From Clostridia bacterium (GTDB lineage: Bacteria; Bacillota; Clostridia; Acetivibrionales; DSM-27016): DNA of 64,000 nucleotides. This document shows, piece after piece, positions 55,957-63,338 of this stretch. Location of the stretch: NCBI GenBank assembly GCA_026414765.1, contig JAOAIJ010000043.1:1-64000 (forward strand), written 5' to 3'. The notes under the pieces are model-generated. The model was not told where the DNA came from. It was given only the letters and a program-made list of their open reading frames with translations, and made no database searches. The stretch's first letter is position 1. Each line of letters begins with the position of its first letter. Position numbers and translations under genes: made by a program.

Positions 55957-56511
55957 GTGGATAAAAAAACGGAAGATACTATGATTGAAAACTTATATAA
56001 GAACACAGGAAAGACAATAGAAGAATGGGTAATAATTATAAATGAAAACAAGTCTCCGAAGCATAGTCAATCAGTACAATTCCTTAAGGAACAATTCGGA
56101 TTAGGGACTTTCTATGCAGACTTAGTTGTGCATAAAGCCAATGGAACAGATTCTGGTTCTGTTGATTCGGAAACACTTATCGAAAATCAGTATAAAGGTA
56201 AAGAAAACTTAAAACCTATTTATGATGAGTTGCTATTAAGAATAATGAACTTTGGTGACGATATAGAGATTGTGCCCAAAAATACATATGTCAGCCTTCG
56301 CAGGAAGAAACAATTCTGCTGTTTGAAACCGGCAACAAAAACTAGATTTGAAATTGAGTTGATTATTAAAGGTCAAGAACCTCATGGTATTCTTGAATTG
56401 ATATCAGGAGCAGGTGCCATGTGCACACATAAGATAAAAATAGAATCACTAAGTCAAATAACAGAAGAAGTTGTTAATTGGATAAAAGTCGCTTATTCAA
56501 AAGCAGCTTGA
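55957..56511 (+). CDS. DUF4287/DUF5655-type protein
   Basis: 184 residues from the GTG at 55957 with AAAGGGG ten bases upstream; the frame continues upstream into the AraC gene without a ribosome site, and an ATG at 55981 is a second choice. N-terminal DUF4287-like segment (NLYKNTGKTIEEWVIIINE, LKEQFGLGTFYADLVV), C-terminal DUF5655 segment (YDELLLRIMNFGDDIEIVPKNTYVSLRRKKQF). Cytosolic. Such proteins often sit beside AraC or YciI-type genes as accessory cargo; biochemical role unknown. Confidence 0.8.
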   Translation: MDKKTEDTMIENLYKNTGKTIEEWVIIINENKSPKHSQSVQFLKEQFGLGTFYADLVVHKANGTDSGSVDSETLIENQYKGKENLKPIYDELLLRIMNFGDDIEIVPKNTYVSLRRKKQFCCLKPATKTRFEIELIIKGQEPHGILELISGAGAMCTHKIKIESLSQITEEVVNWIKVAYSKAA

Positions 56512-56576
56512 AAAGTAGCTACAGAGAATTAGAAATATTTTGTTAAGAATAAAAAATGAAGGAGAGTGCATTTTAG

Positions 56577-56879
56577 ATGCAAAAATCAAGTGAATTCATT
56601 TATCTCTTTAAACCCAAGCGGGAGAACTTTTTGCAGACTATGACACAGGAAGAAATGGCAGCTTTTGGAGGACACTCAGAATATACGGAAAAATTATTTG
56701 CAGAGGGAAAGGTTATTCTAATGGGCGGATGCCTTGACGGTGCATATGGAATAGTTATCTTTAGGGCTGAATCAACTGAAGAAGCTCAACAAATTTTTAA
56801 AAATGACCCAGCAGTAAAAGCAGGAATAGTTCATGCCGAACTGCATCCTTACCAGGTTACAGCAAGGCAAGGTTGTTAG
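56577..56879 (+). CDS. YciI-family protein
   Basis: 100 residues, start ATG behind AAGGAGAG. YciI-like dimeric ferredoxin-fold: EFIYLFKPKRENFLQTMTQEE, LFAEGKVILMGGCLDGAYGI, FRAESTEEAQQIFKNDPAVKAG and ELHPY at the end. The catalytic His/Asp pair of dehydrochlorinase relatives is only partly visible (HAELHPY). Probably co-transcribed with the DUF5655 gene 65 bases upstream. Confidence 0.87.
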   Translation: MQKSSEFIYLFKPKRENFLQTMTQEEMAAFGGHSEYTEKLFAEGKVILMGGCLDGAYGIVIFRAESTEEAQQIFKNDPAVKAGIVHAELHPYQVTARQGC

Positions 56880-56904
56880 AAGAAAATTATCATAAGTAAA
56901 AAAT

Positions 56905-56979
56905 GGGATACAATACCAGAGGGAGCGCATCACACTGGCAGTGTGGGGGTCAGGGGTTCGAATCCCCTTAGCTCCACCA
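56905..56979 (+). pseudogene. decayed tRNA-Ala(GGC), copy 3
   Basis: 75 nt in the same register as the intact copy. The 3' half is sound: anticodon arm TCACA-CTGGCAG-TGTGG (GGC), T arm AGGGG-TTCGAAT-CCCCT, acceptor 3' strand TAGCTCC, A and CCA. The 5' half is broken: acceptor GGGATAC mismatches at positions 4, 6 and 7, and the D stem (TACC / GCGC) does not pair. It looks as if a foreign 5' end replaced the original. Confidence 0.6.
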
Positions 56980-56990
56980 TACTTTAAGGG

Positions 56991-57017
56991 ACTCGTCGGA
57001 AACGGCGAGTTTTTTTA
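56991..57017 (+). terminator. terminator behind tRNA-Ala copy 3
   Basis: Stem ACTCGTCG / CGGCGAGT with a GAAA tetraloop, then seven T. Confidence 0.85.
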
Positions 57018-57046
57018 TTGACAATATGTTTTGACTAGTGTATAAA
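57018..57046 (+). promoter_or_regulatory. sigma-A promoter of the PadR gene
   Basis: TTGACA at 57018-57023, 17-bp spacer, TATAAA at 57041-57046. An AT-rich imperfect dyad GTATA / TATAC (57040-57059) overlaps the -10, a plausible PadR self-operator. Confidence 0.65.
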
Positions 57047-57102
57047 TATAGTAGTATACATTTATAGTGTTGCACTATTATAGTAAGAATAAAGGAGGAT
57101 AT

Positions 57103-57687
57103 ATGTTACCTAAAGTTAGTGTCTTAATATTAGGTATTATTGATGAAAAGCCAATTAATCCTTATGAAATTAATAAACTCCTAAACGCAATCAATATCAA
57201 AAAATGGTTCCCTGTGGCACCTTCTTCTGTTTACGCTACTATTAGAAACCTTCAAAAGAGCGGATTAATTGCAGGAGAGGCAAGAAAGGAAGGTAATACA
57301 CCGGAGAAAACTATTTATTCGATTTCTGAGGAAGGGAGGAGGGTTTTAAAAGATTCTATCAGGGAATATCTTGCTAGTACCGAATTGGATCATATAAAGG
57401 ATAATATTGCCTGTATGATGATATGCCACTTACCGAAGGATGAAGCCTATGCCATACTTAAGCAAAAACATGAAAAATTGAAATATGGCTTATTGGGTTT
57501 GAAAAAACAGATTGATGGTTTTTCTCAAAGTTTGGAGCTTCCTCCTGTAGCGATTTTAGTTCAAAAATACAATATAGGACTTATTGATAATGAACTCAAA
57601 TTGGTTGGGGAACTTTTATCATATATTGAACATAGCCAAAACTGGAACCACTACCTGGCCTTGGATTTGAAGAATAATTTGGAATGA
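57103..57687 (+). CDS. PadR-family transcriptional regulator
   Basis: 194 residues from ATG 57103 behind AAAGGAGG (the frame extends 12 codons further without a site). Winged helix of the PadR type: LPKVSVLILGIIDEKPINPYEI, SSVYATIRNLQKSGLIAG and TIYSISEEGRRVLKD; the C-terminal half is the helical dimerisation domain (Vir_act_alpha_C-like). Sixteen bases before the CPBP-like gene, so it probably controls itself and that gene. Confidence 0.92.
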   Translation: MLPKVSVLILGIIDEKPINPYEINKLLNAINIKKWFPVAPSSVYATIRNLQKSGLIAGEARKEGNTPEKTIYSISEEGRRVLKDSIREYLASTELDHIKDNIACMMICHLPKDEAYAILKQKHEKLKYGLLGLKKQIDGFSQSLELPPVAILVQKYNIGLIDNELKLVGELLSYIEHSQNWNHYLALDLKNNLE

Positions 57688-57702
57688 AAGGGGTTATACA
57701 TT

Positions 57703-58461
57703 ATGTTAAAAACTAAACATAACAGGTTGTTTGCTTTAGATATTCATAAAGAAACAGTATTTGCTTTTATTCTGGGACTAGCGGCAATTGTTGCCGGAAT
57801 ACTTGTGAGATTTTCGGACTCAATATTGATGTGGTCAATCATTAGGGATGTCTTGCAGATTTCCATCATTGGTATAGTCCTTCCGTTTACGATAATGGCT
57901 AAGAATAAATCGAATTTTTTTAGTTCAGGAATACGTTTTGACAGGCCACTTAAATACCTTCTAATCAGTCTTATCCTTGGAGGACTTTTAGCAATTAATT
58001 TTATCACAAAAGCATCGGGAGAAATGAGTACGTTGTTTAGTAATGAGAAACTGATACTAATGTTATACATAATGATTGTTAACATTTTTGAGGTGTTATT
58101 TTTTGCAGCATTTCTAAGGTATTATTTTGAAAAAGCATTAGGAATAATACCGTCAGTTATTTTGTCAGCAGCCTTCTACAGCTTGCATCATGCGGGTTTT
58201 CAACCTGAGTTTGTCGAGCTATTTATTATAGGTATCGTTTTTATATCCATCTTCAGAATAGCAAATCATTGGCTCATATGCTTTCCAATGTGGTGGGTCG
58301 GAGGTGTCGGAGATGTTTTAATTTCTTCAGCAGACTCTGTAAATGTTTCCAATACTGCTTGGTGGAGAGGTATTATTATTCTGATTGTAATTTGTACTAT
58401 GTTTTATTTGAAGTATCCATTTGGAAAGAAAGAAATTGAACATCCAAGTATGAAGACATGA
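57703..58461 (+). CDS. CPBP-like intramembrane protease family protein
   Basis: 252 residues with about seven membrane helices. The CPBP/Abi core is partly visible: FEVLFFAAFLRYYFEKALG stands in place of the EExxxR motif (one of the two Glu is missing), and AAFYSLHHAGF supplies the His motif. Family members are intramembrane proteases or, in bacteriocin clusters, self-immunity proteins. The missing second Glu may mean altered activity. Paired with PadR. Confidence 0.78.
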   Translation: MLKTKHNRLFALDIHKETVFAFILGLAAIVAGILVRFSDSILMWSIIRDVLQISIIGIVLPFTIMAKNKSNFFSSGIRFDRPLKYLLISLILGGLLAINFITKASGEMSTLFSNEKLILMLYIMIVNIFEVLFFAAFLRYYFEKALGIIPSVILSAAFYSLHHAGFQPEFVELFIIGIVFISIFRIANHWLICFPMWWVGGVGDVLISSADSVNVSNTAWWRGIIILIVICTMFYLKYPFGKKEIEHPSMKT

Positions 58462-58647
58462 TTTCTGAAATATATACTTTTTTCTAGTAAAACACTTTAT
58501 TAAACAAGTGAAGGTTTAAATAACCTTCTGCATAGCAATAAATTGAGTATATGTACCAAAAAGCACGAGGGGGGTACTCCTTTAGAAGTAAGCATATTGA
58601 GCTTGGTAGGTGAAACCCTGAGAGTATACTTAGAGAGATATTAGATA

Positions 58648-58669
58648 CCATGCGACAAAAGTCGCATGG
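58648..58669. terminator. hairpin without T-run
   Basis: Nine-base perfect stem CCATGCGAC / GTCGCATGG with an AAAA loop, followed by CATTAGCC. The stem is strong, but there is no T-run, so termination is uncertain. Confidence 0.4.
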
Positions 58670-58813
58670 CATTAGCCTTTTAGGGGTTTTAACCATCGTA
58701 TTTTTGTCCCTCGGTAACATAGATGCCATCGAGCATTTTTGACATACTTTTTCTTATAGTAACTTTATCCCTATGATCTTTACTGGCTAATAGAAAAGAT
58801 ATAAAATATCCTC

Positions 58814-58842
58814 TTGACAGTGTAAAAATATGGTAGTATCAT
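58814..58842 (+). promoter_or_regulatory. sigma-A promoter of the MarR operon
   Basis: TTGACA at 58814-58819, 17-bp spacer, TATCAT at 58837-58842. Confidence 0.7.
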
Positions 58843-58847
58843 ATAGT

Positions 58848-58867
58848 TAGTTCATATAAACGAACTA
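58848..58867. promoter_or_regulatory. palindromic operator, probable MarR site
   Basis: TAGTTC-N8-GAACTA, perfect 6-bp arms, starting five bases after the -10, where a bound repressor would block initiation. The size and dyad suit a MarR dimer. Confidence 0.6.
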
Positions 58868-58895
58868 TTTATACTTTTACGGGAGATAATATACT

Positions 58896-59360
58896 ATGCA
58901 GAGTAACTTTACAGTAAAAGAAATAATTTCAAGGCTAACACAATACTTTGTAGAAAGTGATACCGAAATAAAAAAGGAATATATTTTTGCTGATATGTCA
59001 ATGAAACAAATATACTACATTGATATAATCAATCAGTTAGGAAGGCCTACGTTTAGTGAGCTTACTAAGGCATTGGGATTAAGCAAGCCATCAATTACAG
59101 CAATAGTAGAAAAACTGGTAAATGCCGGATATGTAAGAAAAGAAAAATCACCGGAGGATAAACGATCATTTTATATTAGCTTAACTGAAAAAGGCCGAAG
59201 GGTTTGTAAAATGCATGATGAAATGCATGAAAGAATTATCGGTAGTTTTAGACTTTATATTAATGACACTGAATTTATTCAATTAATGTCAATACTCAAT
59301 AAAATTACATTCGGCATAATGAATGAGAAAGGAGGGAGAAATGCTCCGGAAGGAGAGTAA
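58896..59360 (+). CDS. MarR-family transcriptional regulator
   Basis: 154 residues. MarR winged helix: QIYYIDIINQLGRPTFSELTKALGLSKPSITAIVEKL and the wing VRKEKSPEDKRSFYISLTEKGRRV. Start ATG behind GGGAGA. Its stop is two bases before the ATG of the flavodoxin-ferredoxin gene, so it leads a three-gene operon; the palindrome in its promoter points to self-control. Confidence 0.92.
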   Translation: MQSNFTVKEIISRLTQYFVESDTEIKKEYIFADMSMKQIYYIDIINQLGRPTFSELTKALGLSKPSITAIVEKLVNAGYVRKEKSPEDKRSFYISLTEKGRRVCKMHDEMHERIIGSFRLYINDTEFIQLMSILNKITFGIMNEKGGRNAPEGE

Positions 59361-59362
59361 GT

Positions 59363-60208
59363 ATGAGGGATATAGTTATTATTTATTTTTCCGGAACAGG
59401 GAATACCAAATACGTATCCGAGGAAATCTGCAATTCGTTTATAAAGCAGGGTTATACTGTATCATTAATTTCTGCTGAAGATAAGGAAATGCTTGAAAAG
59501 CAGAATTATAATGGTAGTCTTGTCGGTATTGGTTTTCCTTGTTATGCTTTGAATTATCCGGATATTATTGCCAATGCCATACGAGAGTTACCATTCTATA
59601 CAAATGCCGTTCCTGCTTTTATTTTTTCTACCAAAGGCTGGAGCACGGGTAACAGCATGAAAAATCTAGCTGTACTTATGAGAATGCATAATTTATTAAC
59701 CATAAAAACAGGCAGCTTTATCTGCCCTAATAATGGTTGGATTACTCTCTTTTCCCCCAATTTTATTTTGTGCCGTAATATGAAATTCGATAATAAATTA
59801 CTGGAGAAAATCGCTAACTATGCAGAAGATGTTATAAACCTACTTGCTGTGTATGATAAAAAACAGTTTTGCATAAGTACGGTAAGTAACCCGATTATGA
59901 CACTTTTAAGTTGGTTGCTGGTAAAGATGGAAGGGCAGGTGATGAAATATTATAGAGTTGAATCTGATAAATGTACAGGATGCGGATTATGTGTACGAAA
60001 ATGCCCTGACCATAATATTAAGTTTGATGAAAATCAAAGGGTAGTATTTGTAAATCCCAATAAATGCACTTGGTGCGTAAGGTGTATAAGTGACTGTCCT
60101 AAAGATGCTATCAGGCTGGGGCGGCCTTTAACCGGTAAAGGTTGGTATACAAAAAGCTTGCGCAATGAATTTCTAAAAAAAATCAATAAGGAGGTCAACC
60201 GTGAATAG
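59363..60208 (+). CDS. EFR1-type flavodoxin-ferredoxin fusion
   Basis: 281 residues. The N-terminal flavodoxin domain has the FMN phosphate loop YFSGTGNTKYVSEE and FPCYALNYP; the C-terminal part has two [4Fe-4S] ferredoxin motifs, CTGCGLCVRKCPDH and CTWCVRCISDCPKDA. Proteins of this EFR1 class are soluble electron carriers or reductases of unknown partner. Middle gene of the MarR operon; overlaps the membrane-protein gene by 8 bases. Confidence 0.92.
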   Translation: MRDIVIIYFSGTGNTKYVSEEICNSFIKQGYTVSLISAEDKEMLEKQNYNGSLVGIGFPCYALNYPDIIANAIRELPFYTNAVPAFIFSTKGWSTGNSMKNLAVLMRMHNLLTIKTGSFICPNNGWITLFSPNFILCRNMKFDNKLLEKIANYAEDVINLLAVYDKKQFCISTVSNPIMTLLSWLLVKMEGQVMKYYRVESDKCTGCGLCVRKCPDHNIKFDENQRVVFVNPNKCTWCVRCISDCPKDAIRLGRPLTGKGWYTKSLRNEFLKKINKEVNRE

Positions 60209-60845
60209 TACATTATATGTGGATATGTGTGAATATAATAAAAAGGTTTTCCCAGCACAGATTATTATGGTTTTTATTGGTACTGCATCTTCATTATTCC
60301 TGTTTCTTAATCCGGGTAAAATATCACTTTTGTATTCTCTATTTTCGATAGTGCTATTCTATTTATGGGTTGGTATTACATATCCTTTTCTTTTCAAAGG
60401 TCTACTTAAAAGAAGCAAAGTCATGATAATTGTTGTTTTTATAAACCTTATTCTAGGTATTTTGCTAGCAGCTGATATATTTTTTCTAAGGGGTAATGGA
60501 GTCTTTGTTTTAAAACAGGTAGATACCTTGAAGATTAGTATTTCCGTTGGACTGGTAATATGGGGTATATTGATTCATCCGATTGAAGGAGTTATATTAA
60601 GAGGTCATAAATATGCAGCTTATCTTGGTGTGTATACTTGTCCGACCGCTCCTTATGCAATTGGGATATTGTCGGCAGTTCATTCCAATTCATTAGAATC
60701 TATTGTCCTTATAGTAATATCATGTATAGCTATAGCTACAGGAATTACAGCAGGACTGTTTGGGATGAAGAAGGAAAAAATATACGAAGATATTGTATTA
60801 ATACCAGTGGGTTTATATGGTTTGTTGAGTGTATTTATAATGTGA
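60201..60845 (+). CDS. multi-pass membrane protein, unknown
   Basis: 214 residues from GTG behind AAGGAGG, overlapping the upstream gene by 8 bases (translational coupling). Six to seven hydrophobic helices; a loop with EGVILRGHKYAAYLGVYTCPTAPYAIG is the most distinctive part and faintly recalls DUF6064 membrane proteins, an uncertain match. It may be the membrane partner of the electron-carrying EFR1 protein (inference from the overlap). Confidence 0.8.
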   Translation: MNSTLYVDMCEYNKKVFPAQIIMVFIGTASSLFLFLNPGKISLLYSLFSIVLFYLWVGITYPFLFKGLLKRSKVMIIVVFINLILGILLAADIFFLRGNGVFVLKQVDTLKISISVGLVIWGILIHPIEGVILRGHKYAAYLGVYTCPTAPYAIGILSAVHSNSLESIVLIVISCIAIATGITAGLFGMKKEKIYEDIVLIPVGLYGLLSVFIM

Positions 60846-61433
60846 ATACAGTAAGCAAAACCTTCGAGGCTATGCTTCTGCCACTTTCCTTGCCTTCAAT
60901 TTTTGAACGATACTTGCAGCCTTATCCTGCACACTCGGATAGCTACGGATGAGCTTAATGATGTATTAGAATTTGTGAAAATAAAAAGGAGCTTGTCTGA
61001 TAGTAGTTTGGCATCTGTATTCATATAAATTTCCATGTACGAAAGGCTTGCTATAACAGCAAGCTTTTTTTGTATTTAGCACAGTTTTAATAATAGCATG
61101 TTTGGGCTTATGCAATTATCGCAATTTGTGCCATAGACAAACTTTATAAGTCACTAGAAAGTAAATTATTAAGATGGATATCACCATACATTGAGTATTT
61201 AGTTCGGGGTTTACCGATTATTTTACCGACACATACATAACATGCCATAAAATATTTTAGTGGTAAAAAGTGGGAAATAACATAAAGATTATTATAATCT
61301 AAATTATAAAAAATAAGTAACTATATCGATATATTAGGCCTATTACATATTTAAAATGGACGAAAAATATTTCCTTTAATACTTCTTGCAAACATCGCCT
61401 AGGGTTATTATCTATAAAGGAAGTGAACAACCA
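60846..61433. other. 588-bp intergenic region with terminator and possible remnant
   Basis: Apart from the terminator at 61046 it holds a minus-strand stretch (about 60870-60963) whose reading ...IRSYPSVQDKAASIVQKLKARKVAEA ends in a stop and looks like the C-terminus of a lost gene. The right half is AT-rich with no gene. Confidence 0.35.
61046..61070 (+). terminator. rho-independent terminator
   Basis: Seven-base stem GCTTGCT / AGCAAGC, five-base loop, then seven T. It probably ends the MarR operon. Confidence 0.8.
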
Positions 61434-62141
61434 ATGAAAGTAACGGCATTTAACGGGAGTCCAAGAGGGCCCGAAGGCAATACTGAAGTAATGGTACGCA
61501 GTCTTTTAAATGGTGCAGCTGATTCAGGAGCTGAAGTTGAAAATATTTTTTTATCTCAAATGACGATTAATCATTGCCGAGGATGCCGTAAGTGCGTGGG
61601 ATTGGGTGGTCAGTGTGTTATTCAAGATGATATGCAGATATTGATTCATAAATATATTGGATCAGATATTGCCGTAATTGCAACTCCACTAATGATTGAT
61701 AATATATCTGGTATGTTAAAGGTATTTTTTGACCGCACTTTTTGCCTTGGTAATCTTCGATTAGAAAAGGATGAAACTGGAGATTGCAGAAGATCACGCT
61801 CAAAACTTTTTGAACATTGTGTAATGCCAAAAATTGTTGTGATGGCAAATAGCGGCTATCCAGAAAGAGGAAATTTTCTAGCAATCAAGCAATTAATGAA
61901 CAGGACTGCACGAAACTTTGGTATGAAAGTAATTGCAGAAATATATAAATCACAGGGTGTTTTGTTAAGTACTGGTATTAAAAGGTTGCGTCCAAAGATA
62001 GAAGAGTATAGTAAGCTATTATATAGGGCAGGAGAAGAAATTGTAAAATACTCGAAGCTTCTGCCTGAGACAGAGACTGCACTAACAGAAGATTTTATGT
62101 CTAACGAAGATTATTATAGATTAATAAATATGCTGAATTAA
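61434..62141 (+). CDS. iron-sulfur-flavoprotein-like NAD(P)H/FMN reductase
   Basis: 235 residues from ATG 61434 behind AAAGGAAGTG (the frame extends 16 codons upstream without a site). Flavodoxin fold: VTAFNGSPRGPEGNTEVMV for FMN phosphate, then CRGCRKCVGLGGQCVIQDDM, a compact CX2CX2CX6C cluster like that binding [4Fe-4S] in archaeal Isf proteins. The last 50 residues are a helical extension. It stands 42 bases before the BtrH-like gene and is probably co-transcribed, perhaps as a redox step of that pathway. Confidence 0.87.
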   Translation: MKVTAFNGSPRGPEGNTEVMVRSLLNGAADSGAEVENIFLSQMTINHCRGCRKCVGLGGQCVIQDDMQILIHKYIGSDIAVIATPLMIDNISGMLKVFFDRTFCLGNLRLEKDETGDCRRSRSKLFEHCVMPKIVVMANSGYPERGNFLAIKQLMNRTARNFGMKVIAEIYKSQGVLLSTGIKRLRPKIEEYSKLLYRAGEEIVKYSKLLPETETALTEDFMSNEDYYRLINMLN

Positions 62142-62183
62142 GATAAAGACACCGCATAAAAAGTGTAAAGGAAGAGATCTGTT

Positions 62184-63215
62184 ATGTCAACAAAAGCTGT
62201 ATATCCGTATTTTAGAGAAATCTACCCTGGTGCTGCTGCAAATTGCTTCACTGGTAGTTTATGTGAAGTTATGCGCCTGACTGGCAGTGAAATACAAGAG
62301 TATATTATATACTTATTAGGAAACGGATTCAGATTCTATGCGGCTATAGATGATTTTGGCGATCCCAAATTATTTACGGAACTTACTAAAACAGTTGATA
62401 TATTTTGTGAAAAATATGGGGTTGGCCTAAATTATAAGGATATCGATCAGATAAACACAAAAAAGCAGATTTTAAATGTACTTGAAAATGAACATATTAT
62501 TGTATGGTTAAACTCAAAACACCTGAAATATTCGGATTTCTACTATTCGCAGGAAGAAGGTTATTTACATGCTATTGCTATAGAAAGGGAAATAAATCCT
62601 GGATTAGTACGCATAATAGACAGTCTTATAGTAAGTGCTCCCGTTGTAAACTGCATTGCTGATTTTGAACTTGAATATTTAGAAAAAGCATTATTAGATA
62701 AAATTGAAAAACCTGAGATTACTAATGTGACGAAAAAAATAATAACCTTATCCAGAAGAGAATCAATGCCAACATCTCTTGAGAATACAATATTACGCAG
62801 TAGTCTATATAGTAACAGTGCTGAAATTCTTAAAGATTACTGTAAAGAAAAAAAATCGCCTGTTATGGAATTTTGTAGATACTGCCAGGAAGCCTTAGAA
62901 GAAGGTAATGAAAAGAGAAAGGTATGGCTGCTTCAAAGAATTAATAGGATAATCAAAACTCTTTGGGTAATCCCGAATCGTAAACTTCTACATGCTATTA
63001 TACCTGATTTGAATCTTGCAAAATATGAAGAAGATACATTAGTAAATAGTTTGGATGACATGATAAACAATTGGTTAGTGCTATCCAGTTGTTGCTTAAA
63101 ATGCTCTGTTCAGATACGCAAAGTAGATATGCTGGAGGAATACTTTATAGATGCTGACAAAGGCGAAGAATCTTTTTGGCGGCAAGTTAGTGATACCCTG
63201 AAAAAATACGTTTGA
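62184..63215 (+). CDS. BtrH-N/C39-like protein
   Basis: 343 residues. The first ~165 residues have the order of a papain/C39-like fold as in the BtrH N-terminal domain: PGAAANCFTGSLCEVM (candidate nucleophile Cys21), LLGNGFRFYAAID, EEGYLHAIAIERE (candidate His) and VRIIDSLI (candidate Asp). The C-terminal half is helical with several Cys. BtrH moves an acyl group from a carrier protein during butirosin synthesis, but relatives vary. The ribosome site is weak (AAGGAAGAG). No carrier-protein gene is visible before the window ends. Confidence 0.6.
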   Translation: MSTKAVYPYFREIYPGAAANCFTGSLCEVMRLTGSEIQEYIIYLLGNGFRFYAAIDDFGDPKLFTELTKTVDIFCEKYGVGLNYKDIDQINTKKQILNVLENEHIIVWLNSKHLKYSDFYYSQEEGYLHAIAIEREINPGLVRIIDSLIVSAPVVNCIADFELEYLEKALLDKIEKPEITNVTKKIITLSRRESMPTSLENTILRSSLYSNSAEILKDYCKEKKSPVMEFCRYCQEALEEGNEKRKVWLLQRINRIIKTLWVIPNRKLLHAIIPDLNLAKYEEDTLVNSLDDMINNWLVLSSCCLKCSVQIRKVDMLEEYFIDADKGEESFWRQVSDTLKKYV

Positions 63216-63338
63216 TATGAATATTGTGAGTGGTAATCAAAAATTAAGCCTGTTTTTAAATATTAAAGGGAAATTCAGTAAGATATACCAATAATAACAT
63301 AATTAAAGATATAAATTATAGTGAGGAGGTATGCTGAT

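Larger units (their letters stand above)
58462..58895. other. intergenic region with hairpin and possible gene remnant
   Basis: 434 bases. It holds a perfect hairpin at 58648-58669 and, on the plus strand, a short open stretch (58541-58606) reading ...YQKARGGYSFRSKHIELGR that ends in a stop and may be the C-terminus of a lost gene; I cannot name the family. The MarR promoter and operator are at its right end. Confidence 0.35.

Noticed and set aside
58484-58729. 81-codon minus-strand frame after the CPBP-like gene
   Set aside because: No ribosome site, and it runs across the perfect hairpin at 58648-58669; more likely non-coding remnant.
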